From contig JAJOKB010000025.1 in the NCBI GenBank assembly GCA_021208135.1, positions 1 through 37,381 on the forward strand: a DNA stretch of 37,381 bases, read 5' to 3'. Shown here piece after piece: positions 9,893 to 19,255 of the stretch. How positions within the stretch are numbered: the first letter of the stretch is position 1; every line of letters begins with the position of its first letter. Below the pieces are notes generated by a model. It was not told the origin of the DNA. It did not search any database and was given only the letters and a program-made list of their open reading frames with translations. Made by a program: the position numbers and the translations under genes. Source of the stretch: Verrucomicrobiota bacterium (GTDB lineage Bacteria > Verrucomicrobiota > Verrucomicrobiia > Opitutales > Oceanipulchritudinaceae).

Positions 9893-10630
9893 TCACGATG
9901 CGGGAGCGTAGCGGGCAAGAATCTGCGGCCAGGTGCCTGCAAATTCATCCACCAAGTTGGCGAAGGCCCGCGTCTCAGCCTCAAGACGTGCACGATCAGC
10001 GGCATCAGCGCTACCCCATGTGGTCGCCGTCAGGGTTTCCTGATGGGTTGCCTCATAAGCTGAATAAACAAACCCGGTCCGGGTATCCAGTAGCAACGCA
10101 GAAACGGTTGTAGTCACCGTTATGCGGCGCGTCGGGGAAAACCCGAGCGTAATCGCCGAAAGCGTGGTCGAACGATCGATATCGAAAAATACCGTGTCAA
10201 AAGTGTACATCAGCACCAAGTCAGCCTGTAAACGCGCTGCTGCTTGCCTAATCTCCTGATCACTTTGCAAGCTGTCGGGAATCAACATTCGGTTGAGGCC
10301 AACTACACCCGCAACCTGAGGAAGGGCGAGCACGCGTTGCAGCTGCTCTGGAGATTCAACTTCACGGGCAGTCACAATTGTATATCTGCCAGTTCCCGCC
10401 TGACCTCCATGCTGCCGCAAATTGTGATTTGAGTATCGCGGGGATTGCACCCGCACAAAGGCGATACTGGCCGGGAATGGGTTGCTGGGGCGCGCCGCAA
10501 AACCATCCTCAATGGCAGCCGGAGCCAAAGCTGCCAAATCAGCTTTGGGGCCAGGTGGAATATATGTGGTCTCACAACCCACCAGGCCAACCAGAAAACA
10601 AACACCCATCCACCGCATCAATCGCTTCAT
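9893..10630 (-). CDS. Putative lipoprotein of unknown function
   Basis: I do not recognise a family. The start at ATG 10630 gives MKRLMRWMGVCFLVGLVGC, a clear lipoprotein signal with lipobox LVGC, while the longer reading upstream lacks signal character. The mature protein of about 225 residues begins with a Pro-rich linker (ETTYIPPGPKA). It then has alternating strand and helix segments, including LQADLVLMYTFDTVFFDID and ITVTTTVSALLLDTRTGFVY, which resemble the alpha/beta fold of periplasmic proteins of the CsgG/TolB-N or LpoB type only in general appearance. The C-terminal 50 residues are an amphipathic, acidic helix (DRARLEAETRAFANLVDEF). It lies 107 bases after the large membrane-anchored gene on the same strand, so it may or may not be cotranscribed. 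Confidence 0.7.
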   Translation of the reverse strand: MKRLMRWMGVCFLVGLVGCETTYIPPGPKADLAALAPAAIEDGFAARPSNPFPASIAFVRVQSPRYSNHNLRQHGGQAGTGRYTIVTAREVESPEQLQRVLALPQVAGVVGLNRMLIPDSLQSDQEIRQAAARLQADLVLMYTFDTVFFDIDRSTTLSAITLGFSPTRRITVTTTVSALLLDTRTGFVYSAYEATHQETLTATTWGSADAADRARLEAETRAFANLVDEFAGTWPQILARYAPAS

Positions 10631-10737
10631 ATCTTTATACTGGAGTCTGCGTTCCCAATCTGACAATCCTTTTTGCTGATTTCGCCCAAGATCCATCCAT
10701 TTCCTCAGTTTCAGGAACCGAATACCACGGGCTGAAT

Positions 10738-13243
10738 CTACTCTACTTTAAATTCAGCCAAACCAGTATTGCCTGCCGCAAAAATATAGGTACCTGCGGG
10801 TAATGTTTCAGGAATAGTGACCCAATAAGTGTTGTCGGCGATCAACTCAATCCAACCCTGGAAAGTCGAATCTTGGAAAAACAGAATCCCTGGAGCAATT
10901 TCCACCAAAGGAGCTTCACGATTACCGTTCTCCAACCCCCTGGAAGGCGCGACCACTACGTGCGGAATATGGGAAGGCAATCCCCGCGGAAGGTTAATCG
11001 CACCGTGGTAGATAAAGTGCAGATCATTACCCTTAAGCACCGGCAGCGGTGCCGAACCATCAAAAACCAAGGCCCCTTGACGTTGGTTATCCGGCCTACG
11101 CACTCCTAAAATGCCAGACAAAGCTCCGGTGATAACCTCAGCGGCACCATAGCGCACGCGGCCACCATTGACAGGCAACACTTGAAAACCTGCGTCACTG
11201 ATAGCATGCGTTCCTACAGGTATGATCCCTGGCAAATGCGGTAGCGGCTTAGAAGTATCCAGATTGACACGCCACCCGTTCATATCAGCGATCATCGCAT
11301 TATCTGAGACCCCGAAAGAAATTTCCATCTCCCGAACTCTGTCCAGTCGGGTAGCACTGAAAAAAGGATCCGTTGCACCCATTGAGTGGGGGGCGACATT
11401 GGTACGCAATACTAACATGCCAGTCTCGGGTTGCAATCTGGCGGCAAAAACACGATAATTGGATACCTTGCTCAAGGCAGCCAAACTGACTACCAAGGTA
11501 CCTTTTTCAACATCCTGGGAATGCACTCTGAGGCGTACAGGTGTCGTGCGCGTGCGGTCGGCGGAAACGGCCAGGCCATTATACGCTTTGCCGGATTGCA
11601 ACAGCTCAAGGTACTTTTCCCGTTGTCTTACCCTGTCTGCACGTAATTCTGCTGCGGCATCCACGTCCAGCTTTCGTAAACTAACAGTGAATCCACCGCT
11701 GTCCCCGAAAATTAGTCCATCGCCGACGTTGGTTCCTAAAGTGAGCGTTAAGCTTCTGCGGGTCGCAAAAAGACTGTTTTGTGGAGATCCGGGTACAAAA
11801 TCAGTTCCGTCGAGGCGCAAAGTGAGTGGCTTACCGGAATTGCGCAGATGATTGGCATCCAAGGTTGCCTTGATTTGCCGCGACCACGCCGGATGCTCCC
11901 GGTCAGACAAACGCATAACAACAGTTCCATCAATGAGCAGTTGGGTCACTTCGAGCGATACCGCATTTCGTTGCATGCCTTCAGTAGCCAAAACCTCGCC
12001 GGTGAAAATACTGTCTTTGGCAAACAATTCACTCAATGCCTTGGCAGGTTCCTGCAGTCTGTCTTTGAGGTCAGCCGCTTCCTCTGGACTCAGCTGACTC
12101 AACTCAACGCGCCAACGGTTGTTGGCTGACACCCATTGATTGTCGCTTTGCTTGAGCAAAAACTCCAGGGAGGCATTCATGCCAATGAGCGATCCTGCCC
12201 CTTGAAGCCGGTTTTGCGCTGGCGACTGTAACAGTAGCGACACCTCGGCCGCATCATCTCTAGTTAAGACAACACCAGACCAGACCCTGAAATCCGACCA
12301 ACCTCCCTCCTGGCGCATACTGGCGATGACACGCTTGCCATCCGCTTCTACTGTGTCGATCTGCAGAATTACATCATGGGTGAATCGATCCAATGCACCT
12401 GTAACTTGCCCACGATACAAAGCACCGGCACGTATCCATTCAAGGAATTGGGTTAAGCGCTGTTGCCGCAGTAATTGGAGCTCTTGGTCAAACATACCTT
12501 GCCCTCGCTCCCAGGAAGCAGCGATTATGGAGTAAGATTCGATCCATTGCTCCAGTCTCTGACGATCATTGGTATCACTCACCACCCAGGCATCAGGATT
12601 GAATTCCGCCCTGTACATGCCTTCGGGAAAGTCCTTAGGCTCATTCATCTCAGTCCAAACAAACTCCCATGCTCCCGATGATCTGTTTGCTTCAATTATG
12701 GCCTTGAATGCATACGTTGATCCGGCTTCAGCCACTCGTTGTAATAACTGGATTTTGGCTACGTCTGGTGATGGAGCCTTTAACTGTAATAGTTCAAGAA
12801 TCCGCGGTGCATGCCCACTCCGTAACAAGCGTGCCACAGCTTCCAGCTCCTGCACAGAACCACTGAAATGAGTGTGCAAATAGTTGCGCACATTCACAGG
12901 CTGGTACATGTCCTCCGTCAATACAACACGCCCTTCAATCTCAATCAGTACTGTAGTGTCGTTGAGTGCGGTTCTGATGATACGATTCATACTGACCCCA
13001 AGCTTATCTTCAGCCAACTCATTAACCACAAAAGTTCGAACCAAAGATTCCCGGGGCAGCTTGTCTGCCTGTAAGAATAGACTGTAGCCCAGTATCCCGG
13101 CAACGATAACCATCGGCAGAACAAAAAAAAGCTGCCTTGAGTCCTCGCCCCATGGGCTCACGCTCGCTAATTTGCGGCGGCGGTGGCGGTGGAAATGACG
13201 GCGGGGGAGGCGGAGGAGCGGGCGGATTTGGTCTGGTGGTCAT
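10738..13243 (-). CDS. Membrane-anchored protein with poly-proline N-terminal tail and triplicated periplasmic domain (one frameshift)
   Basis: No known family recognised. The main frame (from ATG 13161) encodes 807 residues, but its start lies inside another frame that begins at ATG 13243, 4 bases after the upstream gene's stop. That frame gives a tail with 15 prolines among residues 5-23 and then EREPMGRGLKAAFF. The two join at the A8 run (13123-13130) to give one transmembrane helix (VLPMVIVAGILGYSLFL, about residues 40-58). The large remainder should be periplasmic. In the main-frame numbering I see a repeat at about 249-356, 386-499 and 526-636. Each unit opens with [YF]xGxV or a variant and ends in a W/F-x-V-x-L strand, and the units are separated by helical, Arg/Glu-rich linkers. 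A distinct C-terminal region follows (640-807). Confidence 0.75.
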
Positions 13244-13247
13244 GACA

Positions 13248-14312
13248 TCAATCCTTTCGCAGTTTGTCCAATTTCCCGGGAATGGAAACGATCGACTTTA
13301 TGATGTCGATGATCAGATACATGATCATGAAATAGAAGTAGGCCAACAGCGGAAAAAAGGCCCCGATAAGCGCCAGAATTGCTCCGCCAACAACCACCAT
13401 GGCACCACCCACCGGGAGAAAAGATTCCAACCCTCTGGTTGCGTCCGGATTAACCAAAACCACCAGCACAGTGACTATTTGCAGCACGCCGCCGAAAATA
13501 GTCAGCGCGCCAAATCCGATCGGAGCAAGGTACAATTTGAGCTTCAAAAAATAACTTAATAGGCAAACTGCATTCTCACCAGGACCGGTTGCTTCGTCCA
13601 CATCCATGGCAAGTTGCGACAAATGAAAACTCGCAGCTGCAACACACCCATAAACGATCAGAGCCAATATCGCCAAAAAAAGGCCCATAAGACCTAAGCC
13701 ACCTGCAGCTATCGCTACCGCAGAAATAGACAGGAACAACAATACTGCCACTAGCATGAATACCAGCCCAAGTATATCATAAATAGCCGTTGTTGAAGTA
13801 CGGGTTTTTGTGGCCTTCAACATAACCTCACACGATCCAATAAATCGATTCGCGGAAAACTGCGCGATCGCCAATAAAATCACCAAAACAATTGATCCCG
13901 CCAATACAGCACCACCTCCGTTGGGAATGCGGATAGCTGCAACAATACCACCCAATACCGCAGCTCCCGCCGTCAGCAAAATTGACATTTGTCCATATCT
14001 TACCCCAAACATCCTGATATTGGCAACCAAGTCAGGACTCAACAACCGTTTGGATAACGCCAGCACCCATTCTATCACATTGCCCAACAAGGATTCCCAA
14101 TTCCCTGATACACCCGCCTTAGCCCGGTTGGGTAGTTCAGGAGCCAACCCTGCAAATTCAGGCAAATTTCTCAGAGGCTTCCACTGGCTCGAACCTTCAG
14201 GAACCACTTGGCTACTCCAATGTATCTCACCTGCAGCCAGCAATCTCTTCAATTCCTCGATTGAAACCGGCCCAGCCGTTTCGTTTGCCTGGTTTACATA
14301 ATAATAGCTCAT
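13248..14312 (-). CDS. GYF-domain multi-pass inner-membrane protein
   Basis: The start at ATG 14312 is supported by GAGGA five bases upstream, and the frame stays open to 14654 without coding character. Residues 2-48 form a bacterial GYF_2 (DUF4339) domain: YYYVNQANETAGPVSIEELK, then LAAGEIHWSSQVVPEGSSQW. A linker and an amphipathic region follow, then about six to seven hydrophobic helices (roughly 110-128, 133-152, 180-202, 205-228, 262-288, 301-335) and a basic tail (KLDKLRKD). Basic residues before the first helix suggest that the GYF domain is cytoplasmic. The family's eukaryotic relatives bind proline-rich peptides; ligands of the bacterial form are largely unknown. The next gene, 4 bases downstream, encodes a proline-rich cytoplasmic tail, so the two products probably interact (inference). 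Confidence 0.8.
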   Translation of the reverse strand: MSYYYVNQANETAGPVSIEELKRLLAAGEIHWSSQVVPEGSSQWKPLRNLPEFAGLAPELPNRAKAGVSGNWESLLGNVIEWVLALSKRLLSPDLVANIRMFGVRYGQMSILLTAGAAVLGGIVAAIRIPNGGGAVLAGSIVLVILLAIAQFSANRFIGSCEVMLKATKTRTSTTAIYDILGLVFMLVAVLLFLSISAVAIAAGGLGLMGLFLAILALIVYGCVAAASFHLSQLAMDVDEATGPGENAVCLLSYFLKLKLYLAPIGFGALTIFGGVLQIVTVLVVLVNPDATRGLESFLPVGGAMVVVGGAILALIGAFFPLLAYFYFMIMYLIIDIIKSIVSIPGKLDKLRKD

Positions 14313-14613
14313 GGTATCCTCGCTCATTTTGGGGTTCATATTTTTTACCAAAATGATCCTGACAAAGGAGAGCACGGCGAGCAATACTACTCCGCTAAAG
14401 GGTTTTTTGTTAAAACCATGAGTTATGTATTCCATTAGAGCACCTAAAGCCCTGGTATCATTGGCAGCCTGATGCGACGATTCGAGGGTATGCGTTCCGC
14501 TGGTGGTAATTTTGAAAAACCGGCGAGAGAGCGACCCTGGGCGACGCGTGCATGCAGCGCAGCGATATGATTTGCCAATTGAGACCATTGCGTACCATAT
14601 TGGCGGACACTTC
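14313..14613. other. Divergent spacer between the GYF gene and trpB
   Basis: 301 bases with no supportable gene. Two overlapping open frames cross it (an upstream extension of the GYF frame on the minus strand and of trpB on the plus strand), but neither has family similarity or a better ribosome site. A minus-strand TTGTCA and a plus-strand TTGCCA-N18-CATATT (14572-14601) are weak promoter candidates. I see no Trp-rich leader peptide or attenuator. Confidence 0.5.
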
Positions 14614-15844
14614 ATGAATACAAGTTTGCACAAAGAATGCCTGCCGGACAGCACTGGACATTTTGGCCCATATGGCGGTCGATATGTACCTGAAACCCTG
14701 ATGACCGCATTGCAGGAACTGGAAAGCGCCTACCGCGCAGCGCAAGAAGATCCTGAATATCGCCGCGAGCTGGATTGGTATTTACGCCATTATGCCGGCA
14801 GACCAACAGGGTTGTATTACGCCGAAAACTTGAGTCGCGAACTGAATGGTGCCAAAGTTTATCTCAAACGTGAGGATCTGCTGCACACGGGTGCCCACAA
14901 GATCAACAATGCGATTGGCCAGGTGTTGCTGGCCCGCAGATTGGGCAAAAAGCGCATCATTGCGGAAACCGGTGCCGGGCAGCACGGTGTGGCTACCGCC
15001 ACGGTGTGTGCCAAGTTTGGACTCGAATGCGTTATTTACATGGGGGCAGTCGATATGGAGCGACAGGCGCTGAATGTGTTCCGCATGCGTTTGTGCGGGG
15101 CGGAGGTCAGGCCTGTAACTTCCGGCCAAAAGACGCTCAAGGATGCGGTGAATGAGGCCATGCGTGATTGGGTCACCAACGTGCGCACAACCCATTACGT
15201 ATTAGGCTCGGCTTTGGGTTCCCATCCATTTCCGATGATGGTCCGCGACTACCATAAAATTATCGGACAGGAAGTAAGAAAACAAATTCTTGAAGCTGAA
15301 GGGCGCTTGCCAGATGAACTGGCCGCATGCGTGGGAGGTGGTAGCAATGCCATCGGCCTGTTTTATGATTTCCTGGACGAACCAAACGTACGACTGGTAG
15401 GCATTGAAGCAGGCGGCCATGGCATTGTACGCGGCGGCCATGCGGCGCGTTTTTCCGGTGGTCGCATGGGCGTTTTACAGGGATGCAAAACCTATATTTT
15501 GCAGGATGGTGATGGTCAGATTGAGCTGACGCATTCCATCTCTGCTGGTCTGGATTATGCAGCAATTGGTCCGGAACATGCCTTCTACCGCGACCGCGGT
15601 CGTATTGAATACGCTTACGCAACTGACGAAGATGTACTGGCGGCCTTCCGTGTGCTGTGCCGTACGGAGGGCATTTTGCCGGCATTGGAGAGCACGCACG
15701 CCATAGCTTATGCCTTGAAGCGAGCCCCGGAAATGCGCAAAGACCAAATTCTTGTCGTGAATTTGAGTGGTCGGGGTGACAAAGACGTACAGCAAATCGA
15801 AAAAAATGTTGGGCGCAGCGGTGCAGGAAGGGAAACAAGAATGA
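14614..15844 (+). CDS. trpB: Tryptophan synthase beta chain (frameshift at 3' end)
   Basis: Condenses indole with L-serine to make tryptophan, as the alpha2-beta2 complex with TrpA. ATG 14614 gives [29 protein letters not shown], of which [13 protein letters not shown] is diagnostic. The PLP lysine lies in [13 protein letters not shown]. The phosphate-binding loop is [10 protein letters not shown], the catalytic glutamate region is [11 protein letters not shown], and the C-terminal [10 protein letters not shown] is standard. As read, the frame runs on into yicC. Removing one base from the A7 run 15800-15806 instead gives [13 protein letters not shown] and a TGA at 15842-15844, overlapping the yicC start as ATGA. 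The corrected protein is about 409 residues, normal for TrpB. trpA is not in the window. Confidence 0.95.
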
Positions 15845-16719
15845 AGTCTATGACAGGATTCGGTAAAGCAGCCGGACAATTCGAGGGCTGTGGCTTTGCC
15901 ATTGAATTAAACAGCGTGAATAGGCGTAATCTGGAAACTTCGTTTTCCCTGCCCCGCGATTGGCAATTTCTCGAGCGACCCTTTGCTGAAAACATTCGCA
16001 AGCACATTAAACGAGGCAAGATCCATGTATCGCTGCGACTGGACTCCGCGCAAAGTCAATCGCCTGTGTTAAGCTGGGATGCAGTGGCCCTGAATAAATC
16101 GTTGGAATCTCTGCAAGCGCAGGCATTGGCAGCAGGTGCTGCGTGGCAACCCGACGCCAGTCTGTTGCTGCAATTGGCCATGCTGCATCGCTGTGATGGC
16201 TCGCAAACCGACACTGAGGCTCTCGAGCGCATGGTTATGCCTGTTTTTGAGCAAGCGGTACAGTCACTGGAATCCATGCGTTGCACCGAAGGCAACGCCC
16301 TGGCAACAGATCTGTTGCAACGCGTTCAAGCCATTGAAAATGCGTGCGCGCAAATTGCAGTATTGAGCGCGGACCTCGTCGAGCTTCAACGCCAGGCACT
16401 CATGCAACGATTGCGCACCGCCGGAATTGAACTGAATCTCGATGATGAGCGTCTATTGAAGGAGCTGGCATTTTTTGCCGACAAATCCGACATCGCGGAA
16501 GAGTTGACGAGGTTGCAGAGCCACATTGAGCAAATTAAAGGGGTCATTGACAGTCAGGAGGAATTGCAAGGGCGCAAACTGGAGTTTATTTTGCAGGAAA
16601 TTCATCGCGAAGTGAATACCATCGGGTCCAAATCCGTCCGTGTCGAAGTCACCCGACTGGTAATCGATTGTAAAAATGAAATTGAGCGTATTCGTGAGCA
16701 GGTTCAAAATATTGAGTAG
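15841..16719 (+). CDS. yicC: YicC family endoribonuclease-like protein
   Basis: The ATG at 15841 is preceded by a strong ribosome site (GGAAGGG, spacing 8) and begins [10 protein letters not shown], the invariant YicC N-terminus. The N-terminal domain (residues 1-155) includes [11 protein letters not shown]. The C-terminal DUF1732 domain carries [20 protein letters not shown] and GSKS, the conserved family end. Length is 292 residues, as expected. YicC proteins have been described as endoribonucleases affecting small-RNA turnover. The gene is translationally coupled to trpB by a 4-base ATGA overlap once the trpB indel is corrected, and it overlaps the downstream DUF481 gene. Confidence 0.93.
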   Translation: MKSMTGFGKAAGQFEGCGFAIELNSVNRRNLETSFSLPRDWQFLERPFAENIRKHIKRGKIHVSLRLDSAQSQSPVLSWDAVALNKSLESLQAQALAAGAAWQPDASLLLQLAMLHRCDGSQTDTEALERMVMPVFEQAVQSLESMRCTEGNALATDLLQRVQAIENACAQIAVLSADLVELQRQALMQRLRTAGIELNLDDERLLKELAFFADKSDIAEELTRLQSHIEQIKGVIDSQEELQGRKLEFILQEIHREVNTIGSKSVRVEVTRLVIDCKNEIERIREQVQNIE

Positions 16720-17788
16720 TGTACTTCTGTTCTCCATCATCCTGGCAAAGGGGATGGTGGGATCTGATGTGATCGAATTCAATAATGGCGACTTGCTACA
16801 CGGCTCATTGGTCGATGAGGACGATCTTTATTTTTACTTTGAGTCCGATAACCTCGGCACTCTGCGGATTGAACGGGCAGCAGTGGCAACTCTGCAGTTG
16901 CGTTTGGATCCTGAGGGTGGAGAAGCAAGCATCGGCTTGATGATTGAAACTCCGGTTGTTGCCGACGAGGAAATCGTAGAACCTACGCAGGAGGAGCCAC
17001 AGGATCCGGTCATTCTGGATAGAGTAGCCACCCCGGTAGTTACACTCTACCGCCATACCTTCGATCCTTTGCTCAACTCCTTTTCATTTTTGATTGATTG
17101 GTTCAATCGTTATTATCCTTGAGTCACTGGAACAATCGGCTGGATATAGGATTGGCTTTTCAAAGTGGTGACCTGGACAAGGTCGATTACAACTTTAACT
17201 TCCGCACTGAACTACGGGAATCCGAGCGCCCTGCTTCCTACCTGTACACCTTCAGACGGGATTATGGCTGGCAACGCAATCAGGCGGGCCAAAGCACGGT
17301 AATCCGCGATAGAATCAATTCCACCTTCCGTTTTCGCTACACCACTGCCGAACGCTTTTTCTTCCAAACCTTCACCCAGTATGATCGGCGCGTGGTTCAG
17401 GGCATCCGACACGACCTGGAGCAAAGCGCAGGATTGGGATATCGTTATCTGCGCAGCCCAGTTGGACCGGCACCATTACCCCTTCTATCGGTGTGCGCTA
17501 TCGCAAATTCCATGCCAGCCCGGACGACAGCAACCTATCCCTTAGTTTGCTGCAAGACCTGACGTATCAGGTAAATACCAGATTGCGCCTGAGCGAACAA
17601 TTGACCCTGGCCATCGATCCCACAAACACCGATGACTTCACAGCCAACTTGCAAACAGCCATGGAAAATAGCTCACAGAACGGGTGTGGCTAAACTTGCG
17701 CTATGAATTTCTCTATAACGGCAGCCTTCCGGTGGGCGTGCAACCCACACAACACACTGTGACAATGGGCTTGGGAACCCAGTTTTAG
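16676..17788 (+). CDS. DUF481-type outer-membrane beta-barrel protein (three frameshifts)
   Basis: A signal peptide ([15 protein letters not shown]) precedes [18 protein letters not shown], the short domain that typically comes before DUF481 barrels. An acidic linker follows. The barrel part is spread over several frames: [19 protein letters not shown], then [19 protein letters not shown] and GLGYRYLR in a second frame; [15 protein letters not shown] in a third; and [13 protein letters not shown] to the stop at 17786-17788 in the first again. The terminal Phe (GLGTQF) suits an outer-membrane barrel. Breaks lie near 17100-17125, 17470-17490 and 17670-17690. ATG 16676 overlaps yicC by 44 bases; GTG 16694 is an alternative start. 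With three breaks in about 1.1 kb, real decay cannot be excluded, but the error pattern matches the rest of the window. Confidence 0.7.
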
Positions 17789-17794
17789 GCCGGG

Positions 17795-19255
17795 TCAATG
17801 CAACCAATTCAAGCCCCACAACTCTAGCAGGCCGGCAAAACTGTCGCCCTCAAAATTGTTGGTGATAACCTTGCCCCCGATAGGCACAATCAGAGAGCGA
17901 CTGCTCGCCTCACCCGCCAATTCAAGCCGCACCGTTACGCCTCCATCTGCCATTCGCTCCAGTAAAATGGCAGAACGCGACAAGCGAATGCCACCTTGAA
18001 GTGCCTCAAGTATTTGCGCGCGCAATGCGGGCGACCCGCCGATCATTCCAACCCACTCGCGCAACAGAGCCTCATCGGTGACAGAAAAGTGGGCTGCCGT
18101 ATTCGGTTCCATTTGCAGGGAAGCACCGAGAATTTTTAGCCGCCCCTGATCGTAACCAAAGGAGGCAGTTCCGGCAAAACTACCGCGCATGGCAAACTGC
18201 TGGGGAGGCATGACCTCCATCCAATGAGCGATGTCCACGGCATTCAATGCCACTTTAAACTCTACCGGTTCACCGGCGCGCCAATCCACTGGCCCCACAC
18301 GAACGATGCCGTTCTCGCCTCTGAACTCGGCAGTCAGACCTACAATAGACTGAATACCTGGTATCCAGGCCCCTTGCGTCTTCATTTGTCCGCGCACTGA
18401 AAATGGTCCCTCTTCGTGTATGGCACCTGTCAGTTTTAAGGATCCGTCCGTCCGCAACTGCCACGTACCCTGCTCCATACTCATGTCAAAACGATCCATG
18501 GTTACCGAGGCATCCATGGCAGCCCCACTCAATTGCATGGGCGAGATTTGAAACTGACCCTTCATCGGGCTGATTTGCCAATCCACTCCAAATGCGGCGG
18601 CCTGCCAATCCATCCACGTCAAGGAGGTGATCTCCAGCAGTCCTGATGTCTGTTGCCAACCTTGATCATCAACAACCAGGGCCAAACCCGCTTTTTCCAC
18701 ATCAAGAAAAAGTCCATGTTCCATGGACTGCAGTGTCAGCCCTTCAGTTTGTATGACAGTGGCTGCCCGTGCTGCCCCACCTTTGGCAACGTCGGCAACT
18801 ATCTCAAGGGAAAGATTGTGCCAGGACAACGGATCATCGTAAACTTGTCGCACCCAATACACCGACTCTGAGAAAGCCGGTTGTGCGGATAAGAAAAGTT
18901 CAATGGTATCGCCGCCATTGTAGCGTGCCCTTGCATCCAACTGACTCAAAGTCGTTTCCAAGGATGTGGCCAAATTCCAAAGTTTCCCGGAGCGGGAAAA
19001 ATCCAGATTCCAGTCCCCACTCACCGAGTATCCGTCGAGATTGAGTGAAAATCCGGTGGAGTGAACGGTAACCTGTTCGACGGGCAACTCAGAGGCCTGT
19101 AACGCCGCACTGTGCAAGGTCGATATCAAATCCTGCAGCGCCGCAACCGTCTCGCCTGCAGGTGCAAGCGTAGGTAACAGTAGCCAGGGCAGAGTCAGCA
19201 ATGACTTAACGTAACTCTGCCGGCGGACTGAAGAAACTATCAAACATGCCGACAT
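17795..19255 (-). CDS. Exported AsmA/YdbH-like protein, putative envelope lipid-transport related
   Basis: About 486 residues with an N-terminal hydrophobic signal (SLLTLPWLLLPTLAPAGE). The rest is almost entirely beta-strand, with repeated short strands such as FSLNLDGYSVSGDWNLDFS and MRGSFAGTASFGYDQGRLKI, then GASLQMEPNTAAHFSV. The last part resembles the C-terminal region of YdbH/AsmA-type proteins, where a regularising strand precedes a helix (ALLREWVGMI). This is a weak family call from pattern only. The start is uncertain: ATG 19255 overlaps the upstream gene by 50 bases, whereas TTG 19201 would sit 4 bases after its stop but leaves a very short signal. It is the last gene of a four-gene minus-strand cluster and convergent with the DUF481 gene. 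Confidence 0.6.
   Translation of the reverse strand: MSACLIVSSVRRQSYVKSLLTLPWLLLPTLAPAGETVAALQDLISTLHSAALQASELPVEQVTVHSTGFSLNLDGYSVSGDWNLDFSRSGKLWNLATSLETTLSQLDARARYNGGDTIELFLSAQPAFSESVYWVRQVYDDPLSWHNLSLEIVADVAKGGAARAATVIQTEGLTLQSMEHGLFLDVEKAGLALVVDDQGWQQTSGLLEITSLTWMDWQAAAFGVDWQISPMKGQFQISPMQLSGAAMDASVTMDRFDMSMEQGTWQLRTDGSLKLTGAIHEEGPFSVRGQMKTQGAWIPGIQSIVGLTAEFRGENGIVRVGPVDWRAGEPVEFKVALNAVDIAHWMEVMPPQQFAMRGSFAGTASFGYDQGRLKILGASLQMEPNTAAHFSVTDEALLREWVGMIGGSPALRAQILEALQGGIRLSRSAILLERMADGGVTVRLELAGEASSRSLIVPIGGKVITNNFEGDSFAGLLELWGLNWLH

Noticed and set aside
10664..10737. TTCCT...AGGAA inverted repeat near 10700 as a terminator of the Pro-tailed gene
   Set aside because: The stem is 5 bp with a 7-base loop and no T tract on the minus strand.
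13137..13559. Plus-strand frame encoding a glycine-rich protein (long Gly run near 13172-13230)
   Set aside because: It is the complement of the poly-proline tail of the minus-strand gene; the remainder shows no signal peptide, ribosome site or family similarity.
14313..14654. N-terminal extension of the GYF protein adding a hydrophobic helix
   Set aside because: The ATG at 14312 has GAGGA at good spacing and begins exactly at the GYF domain. The extension has no similarity and would place the domain after a membrane helix.
14503..16719. A natural TrpB-YicC fusion protein
   Set aside because: yicC has its own strong ribosome site and canonical start, and a one-base change at an A7 run restores a normal TrpB end with an ATGA overlap.
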